From NCBI GenBank assembly GCA_947451115.1, contig CANFXV010000015.1, positions 1-56,834 on the forward strand: DNA of 56,834 bases. The letters run 5' to 3'. The notes under the pieces were generated by a model, which was not told the DNA's origin, made no database searches, and saw nothing but the letters and a program-made list of their open reading frames with translations. Position numbers and translations under genes: made by a program. Of the stretch, positions 34,675 to 42,618 are shown piece after piece; position 1 is the first letter of the stretch; the number at the start of each line of letters is the position of its first letter. This stretch comes from Bacteroidota bacterium. GTDB lineage: Bacteria; Bacteroidota; Bacteroidia; Chitinophagales; Chitinophagaceae.

Positions 34675-35829
34675 ATGTTAAAAAATAAAAATATCTATTT
34701 ATTGTCCATGGCTAGTTTATGGTCTGTAGGCGCTTTGGCACAGCCTAGTTTGCTTCCAGCCAAACCAGAGGCCACTAATTATGTAGAACTGCTTATGATG
34801 TCAATAGCCATTTTATTGGTGGTAGTGATAGGCGTTTTGGGCAATGTGCTTTTGATGGTATCTAAAAAAGCAGTTGAAATCTCTAAATCATCCAAAAAAA
34901 TCATGATGATTTTTGTAGTAGTCATGGGGTCTTTGTTTTCAAAGTCATTGTATGGACAAGCAACTACAGCCATCGCAGATACTACATCAAAATCTAGTTC
35001 CACTGCTTTTTATGGAGGCTTGTCTTATAATACTTTTTGGACGATGTCTTGGGTATTGATGTTGGAATTATTAATTATTGCTTTATTGGTTCTTTTTATT
35101 AGGAACATTTTTAGGGCAATACATCCAAAGGAAATAGAAGTAGTGAATGGCAAAAAAGTTACTGCTTCTTGGTTGCTTAAAACCTGGCATTATTTGGATA
35201 AGAAATTCTTAACAAAGGCTGTGCCATTGGAGAAAGAAGCAGATATGTTATTGGATCATGATTATGATGGCATTAAAGAATTGGACAATGCTTTACCGCC
35301 ATGGTGGAAATATGGATTTTATATCACCATCTTAGTGGCTGTGTTTTATTTATTGAAATTTGAAGTTTGGCATACAGGCATGAATCCTACGGAGGAGTAT
35401 ACTGCAGAAATGACTGCTGCAAAAATTCAAACCGATGCTTACTTGGCCTCAGCCAAAGAAAATGTGGATGAGAATTCTGTTACGCAGTTAGATGCAGCAG
35501 GGGCCGCTGTTGGAAAGGCGTTATTTGCAAAAACTTGTACGCCATGTCATTTGGCAGAAGGACAAGGATTGGTAGGTCCTAATTTAACCGATGAATATTG
35601 GATTCATGGTGGAGGGATCAAAGACATTTTCAAGACGATTAAATATGGTTATCCGGATAAAGGAATGCAGTCATGGCAGACCACTTATTCTCCTGTTCAG
35701 ATGCAACAATTAGCCACTTACATTAGAACATTGAAAGGAACAAATCCTCCCAATCCAAAAGCGCCACAAGGAGATTTATACAAAGAGGTAGCTGCCAATA
35801 TAGTTGACAGTGCTGCAACAACAAAATAA
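34675..35829 (+). CDS. ccoP: cbb3 oxidase subunit III, mono-haem cytochrome c (CcoP)
   Basis: The 384-residue membrane cytochrome delivers electrons to CcoNO. The true start is ATG 34675. Starting at 34585 would add 30 unrelated residues lying within ccoQ. It begins with a signal-like segment ending ALAQPS and three further hydrophobic segments (about 38-60, 74-90, 120-145). A second anchor follows before LPPWWKYGFYITI, the CcoP hallmark. Only one haem motif exists (CTPCH at 288-292), whereas proteobacterial CcoP has two. The next gene, ccoG, begins at the base after its stop. Confidence 0.92.
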   Translation: MLKNKNIYLLSMASLWSVGALAQPSLLPAKPEATNYVELLMMSIAILLVVVIGVLGNVLLMVSKKAVEISKSSKKIMMIFVVVMGSLFSKSLYGQATTAIADTTSKSSSTAFYGGLSYNTFWTMSWVLMLELLIIALLVLFIRNIFRAIHPKEIEVVNGKKVTASWLLKTWHYLDKKFLTKAVPLEKEADMLLDHDYDGIKELDNALPPWWKYGFYITILVAVFYLLKFEVWHTGMNPTEEYTAEMTAAKIQTDAYLASAKENVDENSVTQLDAAGAAVGKALFAKTCTPCHLAEGQGLVGPNLTDEYWIHGGGIKDIFKTIKYGYPDKGMQSWQTTYSPVQMQQLATYIRTLKGTNPPNPKAPQGDLYKEVAANIVDSAATTK

Positions 35830-37257
35830 ATGGAACGAATGAATAGTACCGATTCTGAAAGTATAGTGAATTATAAGCAAGGGTTATTGGACCAAACATT
35901 TAGAGATTCGGTATCAACCATTAGTAAAGAAGGGAATAGAAATTACGTAAATCCACAGAAGCCACATGGCAAGTTGTATAATTTACGTTCTTATTTTAGT
36001 TATTTCTATTTGGTGTTGTTTTTTACTTTACCCTTTATTAAAATAGAAGGGGAACCTGTTTTTTTGTTTAATGTGTTAGAAAGGAAGTTTATATTTTTTA
36101 GTAAGATATTCTGGCCACAAGATTTTTTCATATTCGCGATTGGGCTATTGACTTTTATAGTATTTGTTATTCTATTTACCGTGGCTTTTGGAAGAATTTG
36201 GTGTGGATGGGCCTGCCCCCAAACCATTTTTATGGAAATGGTATTTAGAAAAATTGAATATTTCATTGACGGCGATGCAACGCAGCAGAAAAAGCTAAAA
36301 GCCATGCCTTGGAATACAGAGAAGATCTTGAAGAGAGGGACGAAAATTATTGTATTTTTTTTATTGTCTTTTTTAATTGCGAATTTTTTTCTTGGCTACA
36401 TTATTGGCATTGATGAAGTGGGGGTATTAATTAAAGAGGGAATTTTTGTTCATTTTGGAACTTTTAGTGCACTCGTTATTTTTACCTTGGTCTTTTTCTT
36501 TGTGTATTATTGGTTTAGAGAACAAGCCTGCATCATTGTATGTCCTTATGGTCGTTTGCAAGGGGTCTTATTGGATCGAAATTCAATACTGGTTGCCTAT
36601 GATTACATTAGAGGAGAGCCTAGGGGGAAATTAGATCCTAGTTCAAATCATGGGGACTGTGTCAATTGTCATGCCTGTGTTCGGGTTTGTCCAACTGGTA
36701 TAGACATTAGAAATGGTACTCAGTTAGAATGTGTGAATTGCACCGCCTGTATAGATGCCTGTGATGAAATTATGGACCATATTGACAAACCTAAGGGATT
36801 GATTAGGTATGCTTCTGAAAATGGTATTGTCAATAAACAAAAGACAACTTATACCTGGAGGTTAAAATTGTACACCTTGGTCTTGACTTTACTACTTTCT
36901 TTTTTAGCTATTTTATTGATTACTAGGGCTGATGTGGCTGCAAGAATATTAAGAACCCCAGGCCAGACTTATCAACTCTTGAACAAGGATAAGATAAGCA
37001 ACTTGTACAATATTAAATTAGTGAATAAAACTAGGAAAAACATTCATTTGGAATTGAAATTAGAAAATATAGAAGGAGAAATAAAACAAGTAAGTCCGGT
37101 AGATGTGCCCAAGGAGTCTTATTTCCAAACCAGTTTTTTCATCACCTTAAAAAATGAACAATTAAAAGCTAGAAAAACAAAAATAAGAATTGGCGTTTAT
37201 GAAAACGGGAAGCAAATGGACGAATTGTCTGTACTCTTTTTAGGGCCATCTATTTAA
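35830..37257 (+). CDS. ccoG: cbb3 oxidase accessory ferredoxin-like protein CcoG
   Basis: CcoG/FixG is a membrane cupric reductase used in oxidase copper delivery. The 475-residue protein has about five membrane helices. The signature CGWACPQTIFMEMVFRKIE sits near residue 130, and two 4Fe-4S ferredoxin motifs follow (CVNCHACVRVCP and CVNCTACIDACD, near 275-315). A C-terminal immunoglobulin-like periplasmic domain ends the protein. The start is directly adjacent to the ccoP stop, so it is translationally linked with the oxidase structural genes. Confidence 0.94.
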   Translation: MERMNSTDSESIVNYKQGLLDQTFRDSVSTISKEGNRNYVNPQKPHGKLYNLRSYFSYFYLVLFFTLPFIKIEGEPVFLFNVLERKFIFFSKIFWPQDFFIFAIGLLTFIVFVILFTVAFGRIWCGWACPQTIFMEMVFRKIEYFIDGDATQQKKLKAMPWNTEKILKRGTKIIVFFLLSFLIANFFLGYIIGIDEVGVLIKEGIFVHFGTFSALVIFTLVFFFVYYWFREQACIIVCPYGRLQGVLLDRNSILVAYDYIRGEPRGKLDPSSNHGDCVNCHACVRVCPTGIDIRNGTQLECVNCTACIDACDEIMDHIDKPKGLIRYASENGIVNKQKTTYTWRLKLYTLVLTLLLSFLAILLITRADVAARILRTPGQTYQLLNKDKISNLYNIKLVNKTRKNIHLELKLENIEGEIKQVSPVDVPKESYFQTSFFITLKNEQLKARKTKIRIGVYENGKQMDELSVLFLGPSI

Positions 37258-37267
37258 AATTATCATT

Positions 37268-37705
37268 ATGAAAATCAACTGGGGACATAAAATATTTATG
37301 GTGTATGGTTTATTTGTGATTGGCATTTTAGTGCTTTCTTATAAATCTTCCCAGCAAAAATTTGATTTAGTACAGGAGGATTATTATGGCGCTGAGTTAA
37401 AATACCAATCGGTGATTGATGCAAGCAAAAGAGCCAATGACTTGGGAGGTGAAATGATGCTCACTCAAAATCAAGGAAAACTATTTATTCAGTTACCTGC
37501 ATTTTTTGAAAAAGAACAATTAGAAGGAGAGGCACATTTATACTGTGTAGCAGATGCAAAAAATGACAGAGTTCAAAAAGTTAAGATCAATAACGGACGT
37601 TTTGAGATGGAGCTACTAAGTACGACAAAGGGTAATTATACCTTAAAACTTTCTTTAGAAAACAAGGGGCTTGCTTATTATTTTGAGAAAAAAGTAAAAA
37701 TATAA
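37268..37705 (+). CDS. ccoH: cbb3 oxidase assembly protein CcoH (FixH family)
   Basis: The 145-residue protein has one N-terminal membrane helix (IFMVYGLFVIGILVLSY) and a periplasmic beta-rich domain. SSQQKFDLVQEDYYGAELKYQ is the conserved FixH opening after the helix. CcoH is required for stable cbb3 assembly. It begins 10 bp after ccoG and ends one base before the next gene. Confidence 0.9.
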   Translation: MKINWGHKIFMVYGLFVIGILVLSYKSSQQKFDLVQEDYYGAELKYQSVIDASKRANDLGGEMMLTQNQGKLFIQLPAFFEKEQLEGEAHLYCVADAKNDRVQKVKINNGRFEMELLSTTKGNYTLKLSLENKGLAYYFEKKVKI

Positions 37706-37706
37706 A

Positions 37707-38423
37707 ATGAGCATTAATGCTATTTTTGAAATCGGTTTTTTAATGGGTCTGCTAGGCAGTGTGCATTGTATAGGTATGTGCGGCCCCTTAGTATTGGCAT
37801 TGCCAATGGCTCAAAAAACCAATCTTGAAAAATGGGGTGTTTTGTTTTTATATCATTTTGGAAAAATTAGTAGTTATAGTATGCTTGGTGTGTTGTTTGG
37901 TTTATTTGGTAGTCAGTTGCCTTTATTTGGGGTTCAAGAAAACATATCTATTTTTATAGGGATACTCATGCTAATATATGTTGGCTATGTTTTTGTCCTC
38001 AAGCCAAAGCAGAAGCTTGGATTTTTACAATTTAATTTATTATACAGCAGTATTACCAAGCAATTAGGGGTATTGTTTAAGCACAAAAACAAGCTAGCAT
38101 TTTATTTGATAGGTTTTTTAAATGGCTTATTGCCCTGTGGGATGGTCTACTTGGCTTTAACATCGGCATTGGCCACTCAAAATATTTTTTATGGAGGTTG
38201 GTTGATGGCTTTTTTTGGATTGGGCACTTTGCCAGCATTAATCATGGTGGCTATAGGAGGGCAGTATTTCGGAACCAAATTTAGGCAACAACTTCAATCG
38301 CTGTTGCCGGTATTTATTTTTAGTATGGGTGTATTGCTTATACTAAGAGGCTTGAATTTAGGCATACCTTATTTAAGTCCAACAACAGGTATGGGGACAA
38401 ATGCATTGCATTGTCATAATTAA
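37707..38423 (+). CDS. SafE/UreH-like membrane protein in the cbb3 cluster
   Basis: The 238-residue polytopic membrane protein (about six helices) has GLLGSVHCIGMCGPLVLALP at the N-terminus and GFLNGLLPCGMVYLAL in the middle. These are the Cys/His and Pro-Cys motifs of the sulfite exporter TauE/SafE (UreH/DsbD-like) family often found beside cco genes. A role in copper or thiol handling for the oxidase is an inference from context. It begins one base after the ccoH stop. Confidence 0.85.
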   Translation: MSINAIFEIGFLMGLLGSVHCIGMCGPLVLALPMAQKTNLEKWGVLFLYHFGKISSYSMLGVLFGLFGSQLPLFGVQENISIFIGILMLIYVGYVFVLKPKQKLGFLQFNLLYSSITKQLGVLFKHKNKLAFYLIGFLNGLLPCGMVYLALTSALATQNIFYGGWLMAFFGLGTLPALIMVAIGGQYFGTKFRQQLQSLLPVFIFSMGVLLILRGLNLGIPYLSPTTGMGTNALHCHN

Positions 38424-38429
38424 TAGGCT

Positions 38430-38801
38430 ATGAACAAAGAAATTGTATTGCAAGAAATTGAATCATTGATAAGGTCCTTGGACTTTATACAAGACGAGCA
38501 GGCTTTTATCAAAAGAAAGTTGAGCAGTTTATTGGAGAATATGGTCATGCATGATTTTATTGAGTGGGCCGAGGAATTACAATTACAAATCATCAATAGA
38601 GAAATGGCCATTAAATTATTAAAAAGCGATATTATTTTGCTAAGAAATAAAGTAAAAGCAATCAAATCCATTAATAATATAGTGGATATGAGTATGGCAC
38701 TAGATTTTAAAAAGTTCAAACAGCAAGTGGTGTATTTAGAAACTCAATTCATGACATGGAAGAACGATGTCAATGAAAGGTTCGAAGCTGCTTTGTTTTA
38801 A
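38430..38801 (+). CDS. Small helical coiled-coil protein of unknown function
   Basis: I recognise no domain. The 123-residue protein is almost entirely predicted helix with heptad-like patterns (IESLIRSLDFIQDEQAFIKRKLSSLLENM, split by HDFIEWAEELQLQI). It has no signal peptide or membrane segment. It starts 6 bp after the SafE-like gene, so it is probably the last gene of the cbb3 operon, and it converges with the response regulator gene 12 bp away. It may be a cytosolic interaction or regulatory partner. Confidence 0.65.
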   Translation: MNKEIVLQEIESLIRSLDFIQDEQAFIKRKLSSLLENMVMHDFIEWAEELQLQIINREMAIKLLKSDIILLRNKVKAIKSINNIVDMSMALDFKKFKQQVVYLETQFMTWKNDVNERFEAALF

Positions 38802-38812
38802 TTATTAAAAGG

Positions 38813-39874
38813 TTAATTAAATAAATTAGCCAATTTTTTTTCGTCTAGAATTACAATTTTACCTTCTTTAATTTCAATTAATTTTTCTGTCTTAAAATCG
38901 CTAAGGGTTCTGATTAAGCTTTCAGTGGCAGTACCAGCGATATTAGCTAAATCTTCTCTAGAAATAGAAATAGAAAAATTGGCTCCATCAGATTCTTTAG
39001 CATATTTCTTTTTTAAGGTAAGCAAGGCATCTGCCACTCTTTTTCTTAAACTATGATAGGCCAAGGCCACCAATTGTTGTTCTTTTTCTGTAATGTTATT
39101 GGCGAGTAGTTTGATCACTTTCAAAGCAACTTCTTGGTTATGGGTCAACAAGTGTTCAAATTCTTTTCTTGGTATAACTCTAATAGATGATTCTTCTAAA
39201 GTTTCGGCAAATTCTTCATAAACCGCATTTTCAATTAAAGGGATATGTCCAAAAAAATCACCTGGAGATAGGAGGCTAGTAATTAATTCCTTACCACCAT
39301 CGCTTGTTTTGTACACTTTTATTTTACCGGTTTCGATATAGTACAATTTATTTGGATGTTGGCCCTCTGAATAAATGATTTGTTTTTTCTTGTAATCAAT
39401 CACATCGTGATTCTCCAATGCCTTAAACATTTCATCTTTATTGCCTAGTTCCGATATGATTTGATACCAGGCTTCAATGCCCCTGCCTCCAGCATTTTGA
39501 TGAATTTTAATTTTTTCAATACGAGCCCTGATGGCATTGATCAATTCAGCATCAGAGAATGGTTTGGTAATATAATCGTCAGCGCCCATCTCCATGCCTT
39601 TGCGTAAATCGTTTCTTTCGCTTTTGGCACTTAGAAAGATAAAGGGGATATGTTGGAGGTCTGGGTTTTTACTTAAAATTTGAAATACACCATAACCATC
39701 CAGGACAGGCATCATAATATCACATACAATTAAATCGGGTGGGTTAGCCATGGCCATTTCAACACCAATTTTACCATTTTCGGCAGTGCTCACTTCATAA
39801 TTGGCCAATGTTAAAATTTCAGCGGTATTTTCTCTTAGCGCTTCATTGTCTTCGATCAGTAAAATCTTTTCCAT
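38813..39874 (-). CDS. Receiver domain fused to CRP/FNR-type transcription regulator
   Basis: The 353-residue protein joins a two-component receiver to a CRP/FNR regulator. Residues 1-120 form the receiver: acidic pair E8/D9, phospho-acceptor D52 in VCDIMMP, K104 in TKPF. Residues about 145-255 are a cyclic-nucleotide-binding-like beta roll (GKIKVYKTSDGGKELITSLLSPGDFFGHIPLIE). The C-terminus is a CRP-type helix-turn-helix with recognition residues E318-S-L-I-R322. There is no FNR-type N-terminal Cys cluster, so input is probably phosphorylation. It lies 15 bp after the kinase gene and next to the cbb3 cluster, whose promoters carry FNR-type dyads. I infer that it regulates the oxidase. Confidence 0.92.
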   Translation of the reverse strand: MEKILLIEDNEALRENTAEILTLANYEVSTAENGKIGVEMAMANPPDLIVCDIMMPVLDGYGVFQILSKNPDLQHIPFIFLSAKSERNDLRKGMEMGADDYITKPFSDAELINAIRARIEKIKIHQNAGGRGIEAWYQIISELGNKDEMFKALENHDVIDYKKKQIIYSEGQHPNKLYYIETGKIKVYKTSDGGKELITSLLSPGDFFGHIPLIENAVYEEFAETLEESSIRVIPRKEFEHLLTHNQEVALKVIKLLANNITEKEQQLVALAYHSLRKRVADALLTLKKKYAKESDGANFSISISREDLANIAGTATESLIRTLSDFKTEKLIEIKEGKIVILDEKKLANLFN

Positions 39875-39889
39875 AAGTAGTATATTAAT

Positions 39890-41158
39890 TTATTCAAAAT
39901 CATTGATCATTTTAGTAGGTAGTACAATTTCAAAGGTGCTACCTTTTTCAAATTCGCTATGGTATTTTATGGTACCTTTTAAAATTTCTATATATCTACC
40001 AACAATATGTAAACCAAGGCCAGTGCCTTGAATATTTGTGACATTGGTGGCTCTGAAAAAACGTTCAAATAAGTGTACTTGATCAGCCACGGGAATGCCA
40101 ATTCCATTGTCTGAGATTTTGAGCTGGGCAGTATTAGCACTTACTTCTGCTTCTATGCTAATAATTGAATTTTCTGGTGAAAATTTGATAGCATTAGAAA
40201 TTAGGTTAATCATGACATGCTTGAGTAAGTGGCTATCTGTATACGTATGGGTTTGTCCCAAATGCTTGAACTGAAAATTTTGTCCAGGCTTAAGTAAGAC
40301 ACTCATTTCATTGATTAGGTCCTTGAAGAATTCACTAATATCAAATTCTTCTGATTTTATATCTACCTTGCCTTCTTCAATTCTGCCCAAGGATAAAAAC
40401 TCATTTAAAATATCTGTTAGTGTTTTAACTGAGGATTTGATCCTGTCAATATGTTTGTCTCTTTTATATTGTTCTTCGGTACTGATGTACTTAGAAAGTA
40501 GGGAGATGGAAGACAAGATGGTGCTTAAAGGTGTCCTAAACTCATGGGAAGCCATGGAAACGAATCTCGACTTTAAGTCATTGACCTCTTTTTCTTTTTC
40601 TAAGGATAGCGTCAATTCTTCTTTAGAAGCTTTTAAAGCATTCAATGTGAGCTGCAATTCATTGGTTCTTGAATTAACGGTAGCTTCTAAGTTGGCATTC
40701 AGTTTTTTCATTTCCTCATTCACCAATTCCATTTCAGCTTGTTGCAATAAAATTTTCTCTTCGTTTAATTTTCTTTTGGAAATATCAGCAATGTAAGCAA
40801 TAGCAAATTGCTCGTCGCCATTTTTAAATTGTCCTAAACTAATTTCAACAGGAAATTCGGTACCGTCTTTTTTCTGTGCAGAAAGGGTCATGCCCAGTCC
40901 CATGGTCCTGGCCTTGGGTTGCTCAATATAATGATCACGGTAGCCAACATGTTTGTGATGATAACGTTGAGGGATGAGCTTTTCTAATACTTCTCCAACC
41001 ATACTATTGTCATTGTAAGCAAATAAGTTGTTGGCTAATGGGTTGGCCATTACAATTACACCATTTTTATCTACTACGATAATAGCCATTGAAGCGGAAT
41101 TGAACAGGGCTTCGAATTTAATATCATTGCCAAAGGCGGTAGTTTCAGTATTGGGCAT
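39890..41158 (-). CDS. Soluble PAS-domain histidine kinase (FixL-like)
   Basis: The 422-residue cytosolic sensor kinase has no membrane helix or signal peptide. Residues about 12-130 form a PAS domain that aligns gaplessly by eye with FixL and EcDOS around the haem pocket (RYHHKHVGYRDHY; His70 at the proximal-ligand position, Met90 at the FixL Arg220 position). A coiled coil (about 130-195) leads to the HisKA box SMASHEFRTPLS (His205) and an HATPase domain with NLISNAIKF, DNGIGIP and GTGLGLHIVG. ATG 41158 is preferred to an in-frame GTG 6 bp upstream. It is upstream of and paired with the receiver-CRP gene, its likely phosphorylation partner. Confidence 0.92.
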   Translation of the reverse strand: MPNTETTAFGNDIKFEALFNSASMAIIVVDKNGVIVMANPLANNLFAYNDNSMVGEVLEKLIPQRYHHKHVGYRDHYIEQPKARTMGLGMTLSAQKKDGTEFPVEISLGQFKNGDEQFAIAYIADISKRKLNEEKILLQQAEMELVNEEMKKLNANLEATVNSRTNELQLTLNALKASKEELTLSLEKEKEVNDLKSRFVSMASHEFRTPLSTILSSISLLSKYISTEEQYKRDKHIDRIKSSVKTLTDILNEFLSLGRIEEGKVDIKSEEFDISEFFKDLINEMSVLLKPGQNFQFKHLGQTHTYTDSHLLKHVMINLISNAIKFSPENSIISIEAEVSANTAQLKISDNGIGIPVADQVHLFERFFRATNVTNIQGTGLGLHIVGRYIEILKGTIKYHSEFEKGSTFEIVLPTKMINDFE

Positions 41159-41558
41159 AAGCACAAAAAAAAGTAGATATCCTCAAGATACAATATTTTT
41201 CTACTATATAACTGATATTTAGCTATTTAGGGTACTTGCTAAGTATAATTTCGTTTAATAATTCAACAGTACTTAAAATATTAAGTTAAACAGTATACAA
41301 TTATAAACATTATAAAAATAAAAATATGAAATAAATTAGTTTAATTTTGAATAAAAAGTATAATTTAGCATTAAATAGGAACATAATAAAAAAATACAAT
41401 ATGTTGATATATAATTTAAAGTATTGATAATCAATGAATAAATATAAAAAAGTAAAAAAGCAAAATAAAATTAGGTTACAAATTTTGAAAAAAAGTATAA
41501 ATAAGTAGGTAATATAACATATATAAATAAACATAATACAAAATAAAAACCAATCCCT
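41159..41558. promoter_or_regulatory. 400-bp AT-rich divergent regulatory region
   Basis: This is the only long gene-free stretch in the window. It lies between the divergent kinase gene and the porin-amt genes and is extremely AT-rich. I see no plausible protein, tRNA or terminator. Inside it, attgataatcaat (41423-41435) is a perfect 13-bp palindrome. It contains TGAT and ATCA half-sites but with a one-base spacer instead of four. A poorer half-match, ttgatatataattt, starts at 41404. Promoters for both directions must lie here. Confidence 0.5.
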
Positions 41559-42578
41559 ATGAAAAAATCAATTTCATTATTATTAGTACTTGTTAGTTCC
41601 TTTCAAGCTATAGCCCAAGTGGACAGTACTAAGGAAGCTAGTTCGGCTCCTAATCATTCTACTACATTTACTTATTATGTAGATGGGTATTATAAAGGTG
41701 ATTTTGCAGGTAAAACAGAAAACAATAAGACAAGCTTTACCAATTCAAGCAATACCTTTCAAATTGGGATGGCTTCTGTTAAATTAGATCAAGTATTGGG
41801 CAATTTTGCTGCCACCCTTGATTTAGGTGTGGGTAAAAGAGCAGATGAGTTCTCTTACAATGACAATGGAGTTGCAACAAGTTTCAAACAAGCATTTATC
41901 AGTTATGCGCCTAATTCAACAGTAAAGTTTACTGCTGGTAAATGGGCCACCCATGTAGGGTATGAATTGTTAGATGCTTATTCCAATAGAAACTATAGTA
42001 TGAGTTACGGTTTCTCCTATGGACCTTTCTTTCATACAGGTGTTAGAGCAGACATAGCCTTAGGTGGTAAGTCGGCTATGATGATTGGTGTGGCACAACC
42101 TACCGATTTTGTAAGTTCTTCTTCCCCCAATAAGATGGTCATTGCTCAATTTAGTACTGGAACAAAAAATGATAAGCTAAAAGCATTTTTGAATTATCAA
42201 GGTGGTAAAAGCAAATCACAGGTTGATCTAGTACTAAATGGAGTGGTGTCTAGTCAAGTGGCAATTAATTATGATGGTACTGTTTGTAATATTTCTGGTG
42301 CTAACTGGACCAGCAATGCTTTATATGTTAATTATGATCCAAGTTCAAAATTTGGATTTACATGGAGAACAGAATTTTTTGATGACACTAAAAGTGCTGC
42401 AGGTGTAGGCACTTCTATTTTCCAAAATACTTTTTCTGCCAATATTCATTTTGACAAGTTTACATTGATACCTGAATTAAGATTTGACAATGCAAAAGAT
42501 AAAATCTTTTTAAATAAGGGTAGTAACTTAAATCCATATGCAGGTAATTTCTTAATTGCAGCGGTATATAAATTTTAA
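41559..42578 (+). CDS. Outer-membrane beta-barrel porin (BBP2-like)
   Basis: The 339-residue protein has a signal peptide (MKKSISLLLVLVSSFQAIAQ) and then alternating amphipathic strands ending in an aromatic residue (AAVYKF), as expected for an outer-membrane barrel. Segments such as TYYVDGYYKGDFAG, FKQAFISYAP and KFTAGKWATHVGYELLDA match the putative beta-barrel porin-2 family. It precedes the second ammonium transporter by 40 bp. The pair may form an outer-plus-inner membrane route for nitrogen compounds, which is inferred. Confidence 0.8.
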   Translation: MKKSISLLLVLVSSFQAIAQVDSTKEASSAPNHSTTFTYYVDGYYKGDFAGKTENNKTSFTNSSNTFQIGMASVKLDQVLGNFAATLDLGVGKRADEFSYNDNGVATSFKQAFISYAPNSTVKFTAGKWATHVGYELLDAYSNRNYSMSYGFSYGPFFHTGVRADIALGGKSAMMIGVAQPTDFVSSSSPNKMVIAQFSTGTKNDKLKAFLNYQGGKSKSQVDLVLNGVVSSQVAINYDGTVCNISGANWTSNALYVNYDPSSKFGFTWRTEFFDDTKSAAGVGTSIFQNTFSANIHFDKFTLIPELRFDNAKDKIFLNKGSNLNPYAGNFLIAAVYKF

Positions 42579-42618
42579 TCCATTCTTAGCATAATTCTTA
42601 ACCTATAAAAACACACTT

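Noticed and set aside
40311-40796. 161-residue open frame opposite the PAS kinase gene
   Set aside because: It is a Ser/Leu-rich mirror of the kinase coding strand with no independent support.
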